A stretch of DNA of 7,137 nucleotides from contig JAEYRC010000067.1 in assembly GCA_023409675.1 (NCBI GenBank), positions 1-7,137 of the forward strand, given 5' to 3'. The position numbers and the translations under genes were made by a program. The number at the start of each line of letters is the position of its first letter. Position 1 is the stretch's first letter. The notes under the pieces were generated by a model. That model made no database searches, was not told the origin of the DNA, and saw only the letters and a list, made by a program, of their open reading frames with translations. Origin of the DNA: Bacteroidota bacterium. GTDB lineage: Bacteria; Bacteroidota; Bacteroidia; Chitinophagales; Chitinophagaceae. Of this stretch, positions 1 to 5,754 are shown piece by piece.

Positions 1-2
1 AT

Positions 3-512
3 TGCACCTCCAAACCCGATATTATCTGTCTGAGCAAAGGACTTACGGGTGGGGTTTTACCGATGGGTATTACCGCATGCAGCGCACGAATTCATGCGCA
101 ATTTGTTACCGACGACAGAACAAAAACTTTTTTTCACGGCCACTCTTTTACCGCAAATCCCCTCGCCTGCGCGGCAGCCATTGCCAGTCTTGAACTGTTG
201 TTCCGGCCCGAATGCATTGATCAGGTCAGGATGATAGAACACGAACACCGTTTGTTTTTACAGCAACTGCGGCAATTGGGCGACCAGGGCAAACTTGTTC
301 ATCCCCGGATGCGCGGAACTATTCTGGCATTTGATGTTCCACAGGGAAATATGAATTACCTGAATACGGTTAATACTGAGCGGGTAAAAAAAGCGCTGGA
401 TCAGGGTGTTGTGCTTCGACCTCTCGGCAATACCCTTTATATACTGCCACCCTATTGTATTAAACGGGAAGAATTACATCAGGTTTATTCGGTTATTTTA
501 TCCTTATTATAA
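3..512 (+). CDS. bioA: Adenosylmethionine-8-amino-7-oxononanoate aminotransferase (BioA), C-terminal part
   Basis: This is the last 169 residues of a class III PLP-dependent aminotransferase; the reading frame is open to the left edge, so the true start lies outside. BioA transfers an amino group from S-adenosylmethionine to KAPA to make DAPA, a cytosolic step of biotin synthesis. The fragment begins in the active-site region: KPDII, then SKGLTGG, whose lysine (fragment residue 12) is the expected Schiff-base lysine. Next comes the family block FFHGHSFTANPLACAAA (about residues 43-59). About 157 residues follow the lysine, matching the roughly 155 in E. coli BioA, so the C-terminus is intact and roughly 260 residues are missing only because of the window edge. 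The HGHSFTANPLAC block favours BioA over other class III aminotransferases such as ornithine or GABA enzymes. It is 9 bases upstream of the reductase gene at 522, so the two are probably co-transcribed. Confidence 0.9.
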   Translation, partial: CTSKPDIICLSKGLTGGVLPMGITACSARIHAQFVTDDRTKTFFHGHSFTANPLACAAAIASLELLFRPECIDQVRMIEHEHRLFLQQLRQLGDQGKLVHPRMRGTILAFDVPQGNMNYLNTVNTERVKKALDQGVVLRPLGNTLYILPPYCIKREELHQVYSVILSLL

Positions 513-521
513 GTCAACACT

Positions 522-1562
522 ATGAACGCTTCACCCTATATTCCCCTGAAGATTACCAGCATTCATAAAGAAACGGATGACTTCAGGACTTTTGTGTTTG
601 ATGAAAATCCGCTCACCTATGAAGCCGGACAGTACCTAACGCTGGTGCACCAGGGTGAACATGGGGAGATCAGGAGGTCATATTCCATCACATCCAGCCC
701 GGAACTTGGTGAACCCTTATCAATAGGAGTGAAACGAATTTCAAACGGCGTCTACTCCAGGCTGTTGGTCGATCAGGCTAAAGTCGGCGATGTACTTACC
801 GCGGCGGGAACCGGAGGTTTTTTCAAATTGCCCGAAGCTGGCGCGCAACCGCAATGCCTGTATTTCTTTGCAGCGGGAGCAGGCATCACGCCCATATTCG
901 CGATGATCAAATCGGCGCTGCTGCGCAACAAATCCTGGAAAATTGTTCTTGTTTACAGTAGTTCAAGCGCAAGAAAAGCGGTTTATCTCGATGCATTGAA
1001 CGCGTTACTTCAGGCAAATAAGGAACGGCTGAAAATTCATTTCCTGTTCAGCGACAGCAAACAACTGGCCTTTGCGCGGCTCGACCGGGATCAGATCCTT
1101 TCAGTACTTCCCGAGCAGGCATTTCGACAGCACAGTATTTACTATACCTGTGGTCCGGCAGCATATATGCGCATGGTCATATTTGTATTGATGGAAGCGG
1201 GGATAAGCCGCTCTAACATTAAAAAAGAAGATTTCATCCCCCTGAGAACACATGCCGGAATATTAACGCCACCTGATCAGTCGGCGCATATGGTAACCCT
1301 CGAATTCAATGGAATAAGTTATCGTTTCCAGGTTCAATATCCCGAAACCATACTCAGCGCTGCACGAAAACATAACCCCGCCCTACCCTTTAGTTGTGAA
1401 GTGGGAAAATGCGGCAACTGTGTTGCAAGGGTGCGTAAAGGAAACATCTGGATGTCAAATAATGAAGTTTTGCTGGATGAGGAACTAGAAAAAGGGCTGG
1501 TATTGACCTGTGTTGGCTACCCGGTTCATGGTGACGCGGAGTTGAGCATGGGCATAAAATAA
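522..1562 (+). CDS. FAD/NAD(P)H oxidoreductase with C-terminal [2Fe-2S] ferredoxin domain (Hcr/PaaE-type)
   Basis: A 346-residue soluble electron-transfer flavoprotein that should pass electrons from NAD(P)H through FAD to a plant-type [2Fe-2S] cluster and on to a partner. The FAD-binding beta-barrel is at about 1-105, with RRSYS at 51-55 (the RxYS flavin motif) and GTGGFF at 96-101. The NAD(P)-binding domain is at about 110-235, with AGAGITP at 118-124 and CGPAAYM at 210-216. The ferredoxin domain is at about 255-346, with cluster ligands Cys292, Cys297, Cys300 (C-x4-C-x2-C) and Cys330. This domain order (flavin, NAD, iron-sulfur last) is that of Hcr and the phenylacetyl-CoA epoxygenase reductase PaaE; benzoate-dioxygenase-type reductases carry the cluster first. 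No paa or hcp gene is adjacent, so neither specific name is justified. The start follows bioA by 9 bases without a clear Shine-Dalgarno site. The partner is unknown; the bioA neighbour suggests, but does not show, a link to biotin synthesis. All cofactor motifs are intact. Confidence 0.86.
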   Translation: MNASPYIPLKITSIHKETDDFRTFVFDENPLTYEAGQYLTLVHQGEHGEIRRSYSITSSPELGEPLSIGVKRISNGVYSRLLVDQAKVGDVLTAAGTGGFFKLPEAGAQPQCLYFFAAGAGITPIFAMIKSALLRNKSWKIVLVYSSSSARKAVYLDALNALLQANKERLKIHFLFSDSKQLAFARLDRDQILSVLPEQAFRQHSIYYTCGPAAYMRMVIFVLMEAGISRSNIKKEDFIPLRTHAGILTPPDQSAHMVTLEFNGISYRFQVQYPETILSAARKHNPALPFSCEVGKCGNCVARVRKGNIWMSNNEVLLDEELEKGLVLTCVGYPVHGDAELSMGIK

Positions 1563-1591
1563 GCGGCCATCCCTGCAGGAATGACCGCTTA
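1560..1591 (-). terminator. Rho-independent terminator of the sppA-SRPBCC-DUF2911 operon
   Basis: Read on the minus strand, 13-base arms (1578-1590 and 1561-1573) flank a TGCA loop, and the outermost pair 1591/1560 extends the stem to 14. Two positions are G-U wobbles on the minus-strand RNA. The stem is followed at once by AUUUUAUG, a short U-tract. On the plus strand the same two positions become A-C mismatches and no U-run follows, so the element is oriented for the minus-strand operon. It directly abuts the TAA of the reductase gene (1560-1562). Confidence 0.8.
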
Positions 1592-1603
1592 CTCATCCGT
1601 CAG

Positions 1604-1620
1604 GATCAAATTATTTGATC
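1604..1620. repeat. Perfect inverted repeat centred on the DUF2911 stop codon
   Basis: GATCAAATTATTTGATC has perfect 7-base arms around a 3-base centre, and that centre (1611-1613) is the TAA stop codon of the minus-strand DUF2911 gene. In RNA it would be an AT-rich weak hairpin 13 bases upstream of the main terminator stem. It may be a 3'-end stabilising structure or simply chance; no function is shown. Confidence 0.5.
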
Positions 1621-2093
1621 GGAATTTCCACCATGGTCTTATCCCATTCAATCACGAGGTTGTTGTTATCGTTAAAGGAATAAGTAAGTTTTTCCGCGAC
1701 AGCATCCCGTTGTTTAACCGGTACATTAACTTTCAATACATCCTTGTCTTTTATTTTATCGTAGCCAAAGGCGCCCCATTGTTTCAATTCAGAATTAAGG
1801 ATAACGGTCCATTCTTTTTCAGTAGGAATTACAAACAGCGAATAGGTACCGGCTTTAACCGGTTGGCCACCGAAACTGACAGCCTTATCAAAGGTTATTT
1901 CTGTGGCTTCATTTGCCCCGGCCCGCCAGATCTTATTGAAGGGAACCAGTTCACCAAAGATAACCCGGTCTTTTTTGGAGGGCTGGCCATAAGAAACTTT
2001 TACATCGGTACCTTCTGCGGTAACACGCGGGCTCTGTGCCTGGCTGCAGGCAAAAATGGCGGTAATTACGGTTAGTAACGCGAACTTTTTCAT
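1611..2093 (-). CDS. Exported DUF2911 family protein
   Basis: A 160-residue protein of the DUF2911 family, common in Bacteroidota and without an established biochemical role. Residues 1-20 form a signal peptide: MKK, a hydrophobic core, then SQAQ with a plausible signal peptidase I site after about residue 19. The mature domain shows the family blocks KIWRAGANEATEITF (about 54-68), GGQPVKAGTYSLFVIP (about 75-90), EWTVILN (93-99) and QWGAFGYD (about 104-111), then a beta-rich tail ending EIPIK. It should be periplasmic or loosely envelope-associated. It is the last gene of a minus-strand run, 26 bases after the SRPBCC gene and just ahead of a strong terminator, so it is probably expressed from the sppA operon. 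The leader just before the ATG is AT-rich, as usual in this phylum. Family assignment is confident; function is unknown. Confidence 0.9.
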   Translation of the reverse strand: MKKFALLTVITAIFACSQAQSPRVTAEGTDVKVSYGQPSKKDRVIFGELVPFNKIWRAGANEATEITFDKAVSFGGQPVKAGTYSLFVIPTEKEWTVILNSELKQWGAFGYDKIKDKDVLKVNVPVKQRDAVAEKLTYSFNDNNNLVIEWDKTMVEIPIK

Positions 2094-2119
2094 GGTTTGT
2101 TTTATTTAAATGAATGTTG

Positions 2120-2614
2120 TCAGGAAGGCTGAGTTAACAGTGTTTCAAGCTGATCTAAGCTCTCTTCCATGGGAATACCCAATTGCTTATCAAAAATCAT
2201 GCTTGCAAATTTATCCCAGGGGTACCAGCCCAGTTCAATATCAAAGATCCACTGCAATACCGTGGTTCCATCGTCGCCGGCGGCATACTGCATATAACTT
2301 TTAACCGTTTTCGACCTGCTGTGCCATTCCGTTATTACCTGTCCTGTGGTATCGCTGATTTTCCTGATGGTATAATTTCCCGAACGAATAGCGTCCGGGC
2401 TAAATTCAGGAGCTTTCGCGGTACTGTCGGAAGTCAGCAGGTTCCAGTCTTTCCAGGCCCGCAGGTCATGCAGCCAGGGCGCAACCTGTTGCGGTGAAGC
2501 TTCCAGGCTGACCGTCCGGAGAATACGGATATTTCCAGGCATGAGGGCAGAAATTCCGAAAAGCAATATGAAGAATAATCCTGCACTGATCAGGCCTAAT
2601 TTGATAAATTTCAT
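2120..2614 (-). CDS. Membrane-anchored SRPBCC-like (START/polyketide-cyclase fold) protein
   Basis: A 164-residue protein with one N-terminal transmembrane segment (about residues 5-25, LGLISAGLFFILLFGISAL) and a soluble domain behind it. The domain begins IRILRTVSLEASPQQVAPWLHDL and continues RAWKDWNLL, the typical opening of SRPBCC proteins: a first strand, then a helix ending in a W-x2-W segment. It also has a WHSRSK region and a C-terminal helix (about 145-162), consistent with the helix-grip fold, which binds hydrophobic ligands. Ligand and role are unknown. The start is supported by AGGAAAG seven bases upstream, one of the few good Shine-Dalgarno sites here. It lies 24 bases after the sppA stop and 26 bases before DUF2911, implying one transcript. 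The single N-terminal helix could be an uncleaved anchor or a signal peptide; no AxA site is obvious right after it, so an anchor is favoured. Confidence 0.8.
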   Translation of the reverse strand: MKFIKLGLISAGLFFILLFGISALMPGNIRILRTVSLEASPQQVAPWLHDLRAWKDWNLLTSDSTAKAPEFSPDAIRSGNYTIRKISDTTGQVITEWHSRSKTVKSYMQYAAGDDGTTVLQWIFDIELGWYPWDKFASMIFDKQLGIPMEESLDQLETLLTQPS

Positions 2615-2638
2615 GGAACAGCTTTCCTGTTGAATAGA

Positions 2639-4387
2639 TTAATTTATCCGGAAATCAAAAGGAAGCCTCGCCTGGGGTGTTTTCAACCAGTGCTGAAGTT
2701 TCTGAACAGATTCGAAGATGCGAAAATTTTCATCCCCCATTTCCTGCTGCAGCAAGGACTGTTTGATTGATTCCGTACCCTGATTAAAGAAATAATCATA
2801 CAGGGTTTGCTTGCCGGGATATTGCCGGATGCGGTATTCATCCAGATCGGCCAGCGCTGCTGCGGCCTGTATGGCATCCTGAATTCCACCGATCCGGTCT
2901 GCCAGGCCAAGCTGCACCGCCTGACTACCACTCCATATCCGGCCCTGCGCGATAGAATCCACATAGTCCATCGACAGATTCCGGCCTTCGGCCACTCTTG
3001 ATTTAAAGGTGAAATAGGTGGAATCGACACTTGCCTGTATCAGCCTTGCCTTGAGTGGTGACAACGGTTTAAAAACGGAGAGATCTTCTCCACCGGTTCC
3101 TACCCGATCAAATGTTACCCCTACTTTATTATTGAAAAATTTCTCCATATTCGGGATCATGGCAAATACACCAATAGATCCGGTAATGGTATTGGGCTGA
3201 ACGAAAATGCTGTCTGCATTACAGGATAGATAATACCCTCCGGAAGCCGACACATCACCAAAACTAATGATAACCGGCTTTTCTTTACGGGCAAGAATCA
3301 ATTCCCGCAGAATATTTTCACTGGCCAGGGCGCTACCTCCACCGGAATTGATACGGAGTACAATCGCTTTGGTTTGCTTATCCAGGCGGGCCTTCCGGAT
3401 CAAATTACGGTAATTAACGCTGGCAATCTGGGTGCGGTCACCCTTACCATCAATAATATCGCCTTCAGCGAAAATCACCCCGATACGGTCGCGACCGCGG
3501 GTAGAAGGGGTAATGATCTGCGCGTATTTTTCAATCCCTACAAAATTCAGTTTATCGAAGCGGTCAACATCCACCAGGTTTTTCAATTCATTTTTAACCT
3601 CATCATCATAACGCAAACCATCTACAAGTTTAAGACGAAGTGCATCTGCGGCAAAGTTCACCTGCTGACCGGTTGCATACCGATGCAGGGCAGCCGTATC
3701 AATACCGCGTTGCTCAGCCGTTTTAAGCAGAAAATGGCTGTAAAGGTCCTGCAGCAGTTCAAGGTTTTGTTCCCGGCTGGGTTCACTCATTTTATATTCC
3801 CGGAAAGGTTCGGTGGCGCTTTTGTATTTACCGGCATAAAATATCTGTGGTGTTATGTCCAGTTTCTCCAGTGTCCCCTTCAGAAATAGCAACTCCATAG
3901 AAAACCCGCTCCACTCGAGTCCGCCCTGTGGATTGCAGTATATTTTATCGGCGACATTGGCAACATGATAGGCCGACTGGGAAATGATATCGGCATAAGC
4001 ATAAATGAATTTACCGGAAGATTTGAAGTGCAGCAAGGCATTGCGGAGCTCTTCGCTGGAGGCAAAGCCATTGGCATTGACGCCGCATTGCAGGTAAATT
4101 CCTTTAACGGATGAATCGGCCCTTGCGCGACCGATAAGTTCTACAACATCATATAAGGTAGGTTGTTCGCTATCATCAGGGTTTAATACGGCCTGAACAG
4201 GATCAAAACTGCTGACTTCCTTATACTGCCGCGACAGATCGATGACTAGAATGGCTTTATCGCCCGTCCGGGGTGTTTCCGTAGCAGCCAGTCCGGAAAA
4301 GATTCCAAGCATAACCAGAAAGCTCAGCACAGCAAAAACAAACAGGGCAAGCAGAGAGGCAAAAAAGAATTTGAAAAAATTATTCAT
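2639..4387 (-). CDS. sppA: Signal peptide peptidase SppA, long (67K) type
   Basis: A membrane-anchored serine protease that degrades signal peptides left after secretion. With the start at 4387 it has 582 residues, the size of the duplicated long form found in E. coli. One transmembrane helix (about 8-33) anchors it, with the bulk on the periplasmic side. The N-terminal ClpP-like half carries YAGKYKSATEPF, whose Lys189 matches the catalytic lysine in the E. coli YKSAVEPF motif. The C-terminal half carries RINSGGGSALAS (about 345-356) and SASGGYYLS, whose Ser382 matches the nucleophile, plus TGSIGVF (402-408). The Ser/Lys dyad is therefore complete. I chose the ATG at 4387 because MNNFFKFFFASLLALF begins the membrane anchor directly; an upstream ATG at 4441 would add 18 charged residues before it. 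It is the first gene of a likely three-gene operon and is divergent from folK across 165 bases. Confidence 0.96.
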   Translation of the reverse strand: MNNFFKFFFASLLALFVFAVLSFLVMLGIFSGLAATETPRTGDKAILVIDLSRQYKEVSSFDPVQAVLNPDDSEQPTLYDVVELIGRARADSSVKGIYLQCGVNANGFASSEELRNALLHFKSSGKFIYAYADIISQSAYHVANVADKIYCNPQGGLEWSGFSMELLFLKGTLEKLDITPQIFYAGKYKSATEPFREYKMSEPSREQNLELLQDLYSHFLLKTAEQRGIDTAALHRYATGQQVNFAADALRLKLVDGLRYDDEVKNELKNLVDVDRFDKLNFVGIEKYAQIITPSTRGRDRIGVIFAEGDIIDGKGDRTQIASVNYRNLIRKARLDKQTKAIVLRINSGGGSALASENILRELILARKEKPVIISFGDVSASGGYYLSCNADSIFVQPNTITGSIGVFAMIPNMEKFFNNKVGVTFDRVGTGGEDLSVFKPLSPLKARLIQASVDSTYFTFKSRVAEGRNLSMDYVDSIAQGRIWSGSQAVQLGLADRIGGIQDAIQAAAALADLDEYRIRQYPGKQTLYDYFFNQGTESIKQSLLQQEMGDENFRIFESVQKLQHWLKTPQARLPFDFRIN

Positions 4388-4552
4388 CCGATTCTGTATA
4401 TTTTTATATAAAATTGATCTTTTTCTTTCATCATGGTGCACCGCAATATATGAAATAGCCCCGTAAAAGGATGGCCGGTATACCCAGTGAATATAAAATC
4501 GCTCAGCTTGAACTTTTCTTCCGGCAGGTCATCAAATTCCGGTTTTTCCGAT
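4388..4552. promoter_or_regulatory. Divergent intergenic region, presumed promoters of sppA and folK
   Basis: This 165-base gap separates the divergent starts of sppA and folK, so promoters in both directions are expected. The side next to sppA is very AT-rich (4388-4430), as in many Bacteroidota leaders. I looked for the phylum's consensus (TTTG near -33 and TAnnTTTG near -7) and found no convincing correctly spaced pair in either direction, so individual promoter elements are not assigned. Confidence 0.4.
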
Positions 4553-5032
4553 ATGCACAGGGTTTTTATTTCCCTGGGGGCAAATTTGGGCGATCGCGGC
4601 GCCAGCCTGTCTGAAGCACGCCAGCGGCTTAATGCCGGAGGACTTCGCGAAATCAGGGCATCTTCGCTTTATGAAACAGCAGCATGGGGGCAGGAAAATC
4701 AGCAGCCTTTCTATAACCAGGTGCTGGAAATGGAAACCTTTCTTCCACCCCGGGAACTCATGCATTTTTTGCTCGATATTGAACAGCAAATGGGCAGGGT
4801 TCGGGAAGAAAAATATGGCCCACGGAAAATTGACCTGGATATTTTATTTTATGATGATGCGGTAATTGATGAAACAGCGCTTACCATACCGCATCCCTAC
4901 CTGCAGCAGCGGCGTTTTGTGTTAACGCCGTTAGCGGAGATCGCGCCAGCGCTGGTACATCCGGTGCTGAATAAAACGATCCGGGAATTAGAAAAGGATT
5001 GCAGCGACACCCTCCCTGTGCAAAAGATCTGA
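4553..5032 (+). CDS. folK: 2-amino-4-hydroxy-6-hydroxymethyldihydropteridine pyrophosphokinase (HPPK)
   Basis: A 159-residue cytosolic enzyme of folate synthesis that transfers pyrophosphate from ATP to 6-hydroxymethyl-7,8-dihydropterin, making the substrate for dihydropteroate synthase. The N-terminus VFISLGANLGDR (4-15) is the classical HPPK opening. The pterin-binding segment SSLYETAAWG lies at 37-46. The signature YGPRKIDLDILFYDD (88-102) contains Asp94 and Asp96, the pair that binds the two magnesium ions. IPHP (112-115) and RRFVLTPLAEIAP (120-132) complete the active site. Length equals the family's usual 155-165. An in-frame GTG at 4487 would add 22 residues unlike the family, so the ATG at 4553 is preferred although no Shine-Dalgarno site precedes it. 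It is monofunctional, with no fused FolB or FolP domain. It is probably co-transcribed with the deoxynucleoside kinase 83 bases downstream. Confidence 0.95.
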   Translation: MHRVFISLGANLGDRGASLSEARQRLNAGGLREIRASSLYETAAWGQENQQPFYNQVLEMETFLPPRELMHFLLDIEQQMGRVREEKYGPRKIDLDILFYDDAVIDETALTIPHPYLQQRRFVLTPLAEIAPALVHPVLNKTIRELEKDCSDTLPVQKI

Positions 5033-5119
5033 ATGAATTATTCTGTAATTGAAGTTTCTTTGCCGGGTATGTGGAGCAAACCTAAAAAGAACCCAAATCA
5101 TTCCCGGCCCAAACCATGA
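5033..5119 (+). CDS. Candidate 28-residue small ORF bridging folK and the deoxynucleoside kinase
   Basis: An ATG occupies the three bases directly after the folK TGA (TGA-ATG). It opens a 28-codon frame that ends in a TGA overlapping the kinase ATG by four bases (ATGA, 5116-5119). It begins MNYSVIEVSLPGMW and ends in a basic, proline-rich tail (WSKPKKNPNHSRPKP). It is in the same frame as folK, so read-through of the folK TGA would give the same residues as an extension. I recognise no family. The geometry is typical of translational coupling, but 28 open codons can arise by chance, and no Shine-Dalgarno site is visible. An internal in-frame ATG at 5069 would give a 16-residue version. Confidence 0.25.
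   Translation: MNYSVIEVSLPGMWSKPKKNPNHSRPKP
5062..5108 (+). promoter_or_regulatory. Inverted repeat in the deoxynucleoside kinase leader
   Basis: GCCGGGTATG at 5062-5071 can pair with CATTCCCGGC at 5099-5108: six G/C pairs, one T-T mismatch, then three more pairs, around a 27-base loop. The 3' arm ends seven bases before the kinase ATG (5116), where a folded RNA would hinder ribosome loading. A regulatory role is inferred from position only; no riboswitch family is recognised. Confidence 0.35.
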
Positions 5120-5754
5120 AACATCATTTTATTACCATTGAAGGCAATATCGGAGCCGGCAAAACCACCCTGGCGCATCTGCTGGCCAAACATTACAATG
5201 CGCGGCTTATCCTCGAAGAATTTGCCGACAATCCTTTTCTGACAAAGTTTTATGATAATCCCGCGCAATATGCGTTTCCGGTTGAATTGTTCTTTATGGC
5301 GGAACGCTATAAACAGTTAAAAGATCTTTTTCATTCCAAAGATCTTTTTCATAGCATCACGCTGTCGGATTACCTATTTACCAAATGCTTGCTTTTTGCA
5401 AAAGTGAACCTGCCCGAGGAAGAATTCCGGTTATACCAGAAGTTGTTTGATATCATGTATCAGCAGATCATTCAACCCGATGTGGTAATCTACCTGCATG
5501 TTCCGGTGAAACAACTGCAGAAAAACATCCGAAAACGAAACCGACCCTACGAACAAACCATTCCGGATGAATACCTTTTCTCCCTGCAGGAAACCTATAC
5601 CAGTTATATCCGCCAACATAACATCAACACCATCTATATCGATGCCAGCAATGCCGATTTCCTGGGTAATCCCGCGCACCTGAAAGTGGTTACGGATGCC
5701 CTGGAAAAAGATTTTGAACCGGGGCAACAGTATTTTACTCTTCCTGAAGGTTAA
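5116..5754 (+). CDS. Deoxynucleoside kinase (dCK/dGK/dAK-like family)
   Basis: A 212-residue cytosolic kinase that phosphorylates a deoxynucleoside to its 5'-monophosphate for dNTP salvage. The Walker A loop GNIGAGKTT is at 10-18 (ITIEGNIGAGKTTLA). LEEFADNPFL (33-42) holds the glutamate expected as catalytic base. AERY (62-65) and SDYLFTKCLLFAK (84-96) replace the ERS/DRS substrate-site segment of the animal enzymes. The arginine-rich lid IRKRNRPYEQ is at 138-147, and a DVVIYLHVP strand precedes it. Length and motif order fit bacterial dGK/dAK-type kinases; which base it prefers cannot be read from sequence. The ATG at 5116 places the P-loop where the family has it. Residues 69-74 and 75-80 are an exact hexapeptide repeat (KDLFHS twice), encoded by an imperfect 18-base direct repeat. 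It follows folK by 83 bases with no terminator between them, so one transcript is likely. It converges with gcvP across the repeat array. Confidence 0.9.
   Translation: MKHHFITIEGNIGAGKTTLAHLLAKHYNARLILEEFADNPFLTKFYDNPAQYAFPVELFFMAERYKQLKDLFHSKDLFHSITLSDYLFTKCLLFAKVNLPEEEFRLYQKLFDIMYQQIIQPDVVIYLHVPVKQLQKNIRKRNRPYEQTIPDEYLFSLQETYTSYIRQHNINTIYIDASNADFLGNPAHLKVVTDALEKDFEPGQQYFTLPEG
5320..5355 (+). repeat. 18-base tandem duplication inside the kinase gene
   Basis: Units 5320-5337 and 5338-5355 share 16 of 18 bases, with differences only at unit positions 16 and 17. Both encode KDLFHS. The repeat keeps the reading frame and sits between the AERY and SDY segments of the kinase. Confidence 0.85.

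Noticed and set aside
522..1562. Naming the reductase PaaE or Hcr
   Set aside because: The domain order fits both, but no paaABCD or hcp genes are adjacent, so a specific pathway cannot be assigned.
1581..2075. 164-codon open frame on the plus strand opposite DUF2911
   Set aside because: It is antisense to a gene with clear family motifs and a signal peptide, and its translation resembles no protein family.
2039..2093. DUF2911 protein as a lipoprotein (cysteine at residue 16 after IFA)
   Set aside because: Phe at the -2 position fits a lipobox poorly, and a signal peptidase I site (SQA) follows shortly after.
4388..4441. Upstream ATG giving SppA 18 extra residues
   Set aside because: It would put a charged segment before the membrane anchor, in DNA that looks like an AT-rich leader; the ATG at 4387 starts the usual anchor.
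4443..4468. Possible Bacteroidota promoter for sppA (TATATTGC with upstream TTTT on the minus strand)
   Set aside because: The boxes are about 14 bases apart instead of about 19-21, and the upstream box is not TTTG.
4487..4552. Upstream GTG start giving folK 22 extra residues
   Set aside because: The extension is serine-rich and unlike HPPK, while the ATG at 4553 leads straight into the conserved VFISLGANLGDR opening.
5054..5061. TTTCTTTG as a -7 element for the kinase gene
   Set aside because: It lacks the TA of TAnnTTTG and has no TTTG box at the proper distance upstream; co-transcription with folK is simpler.
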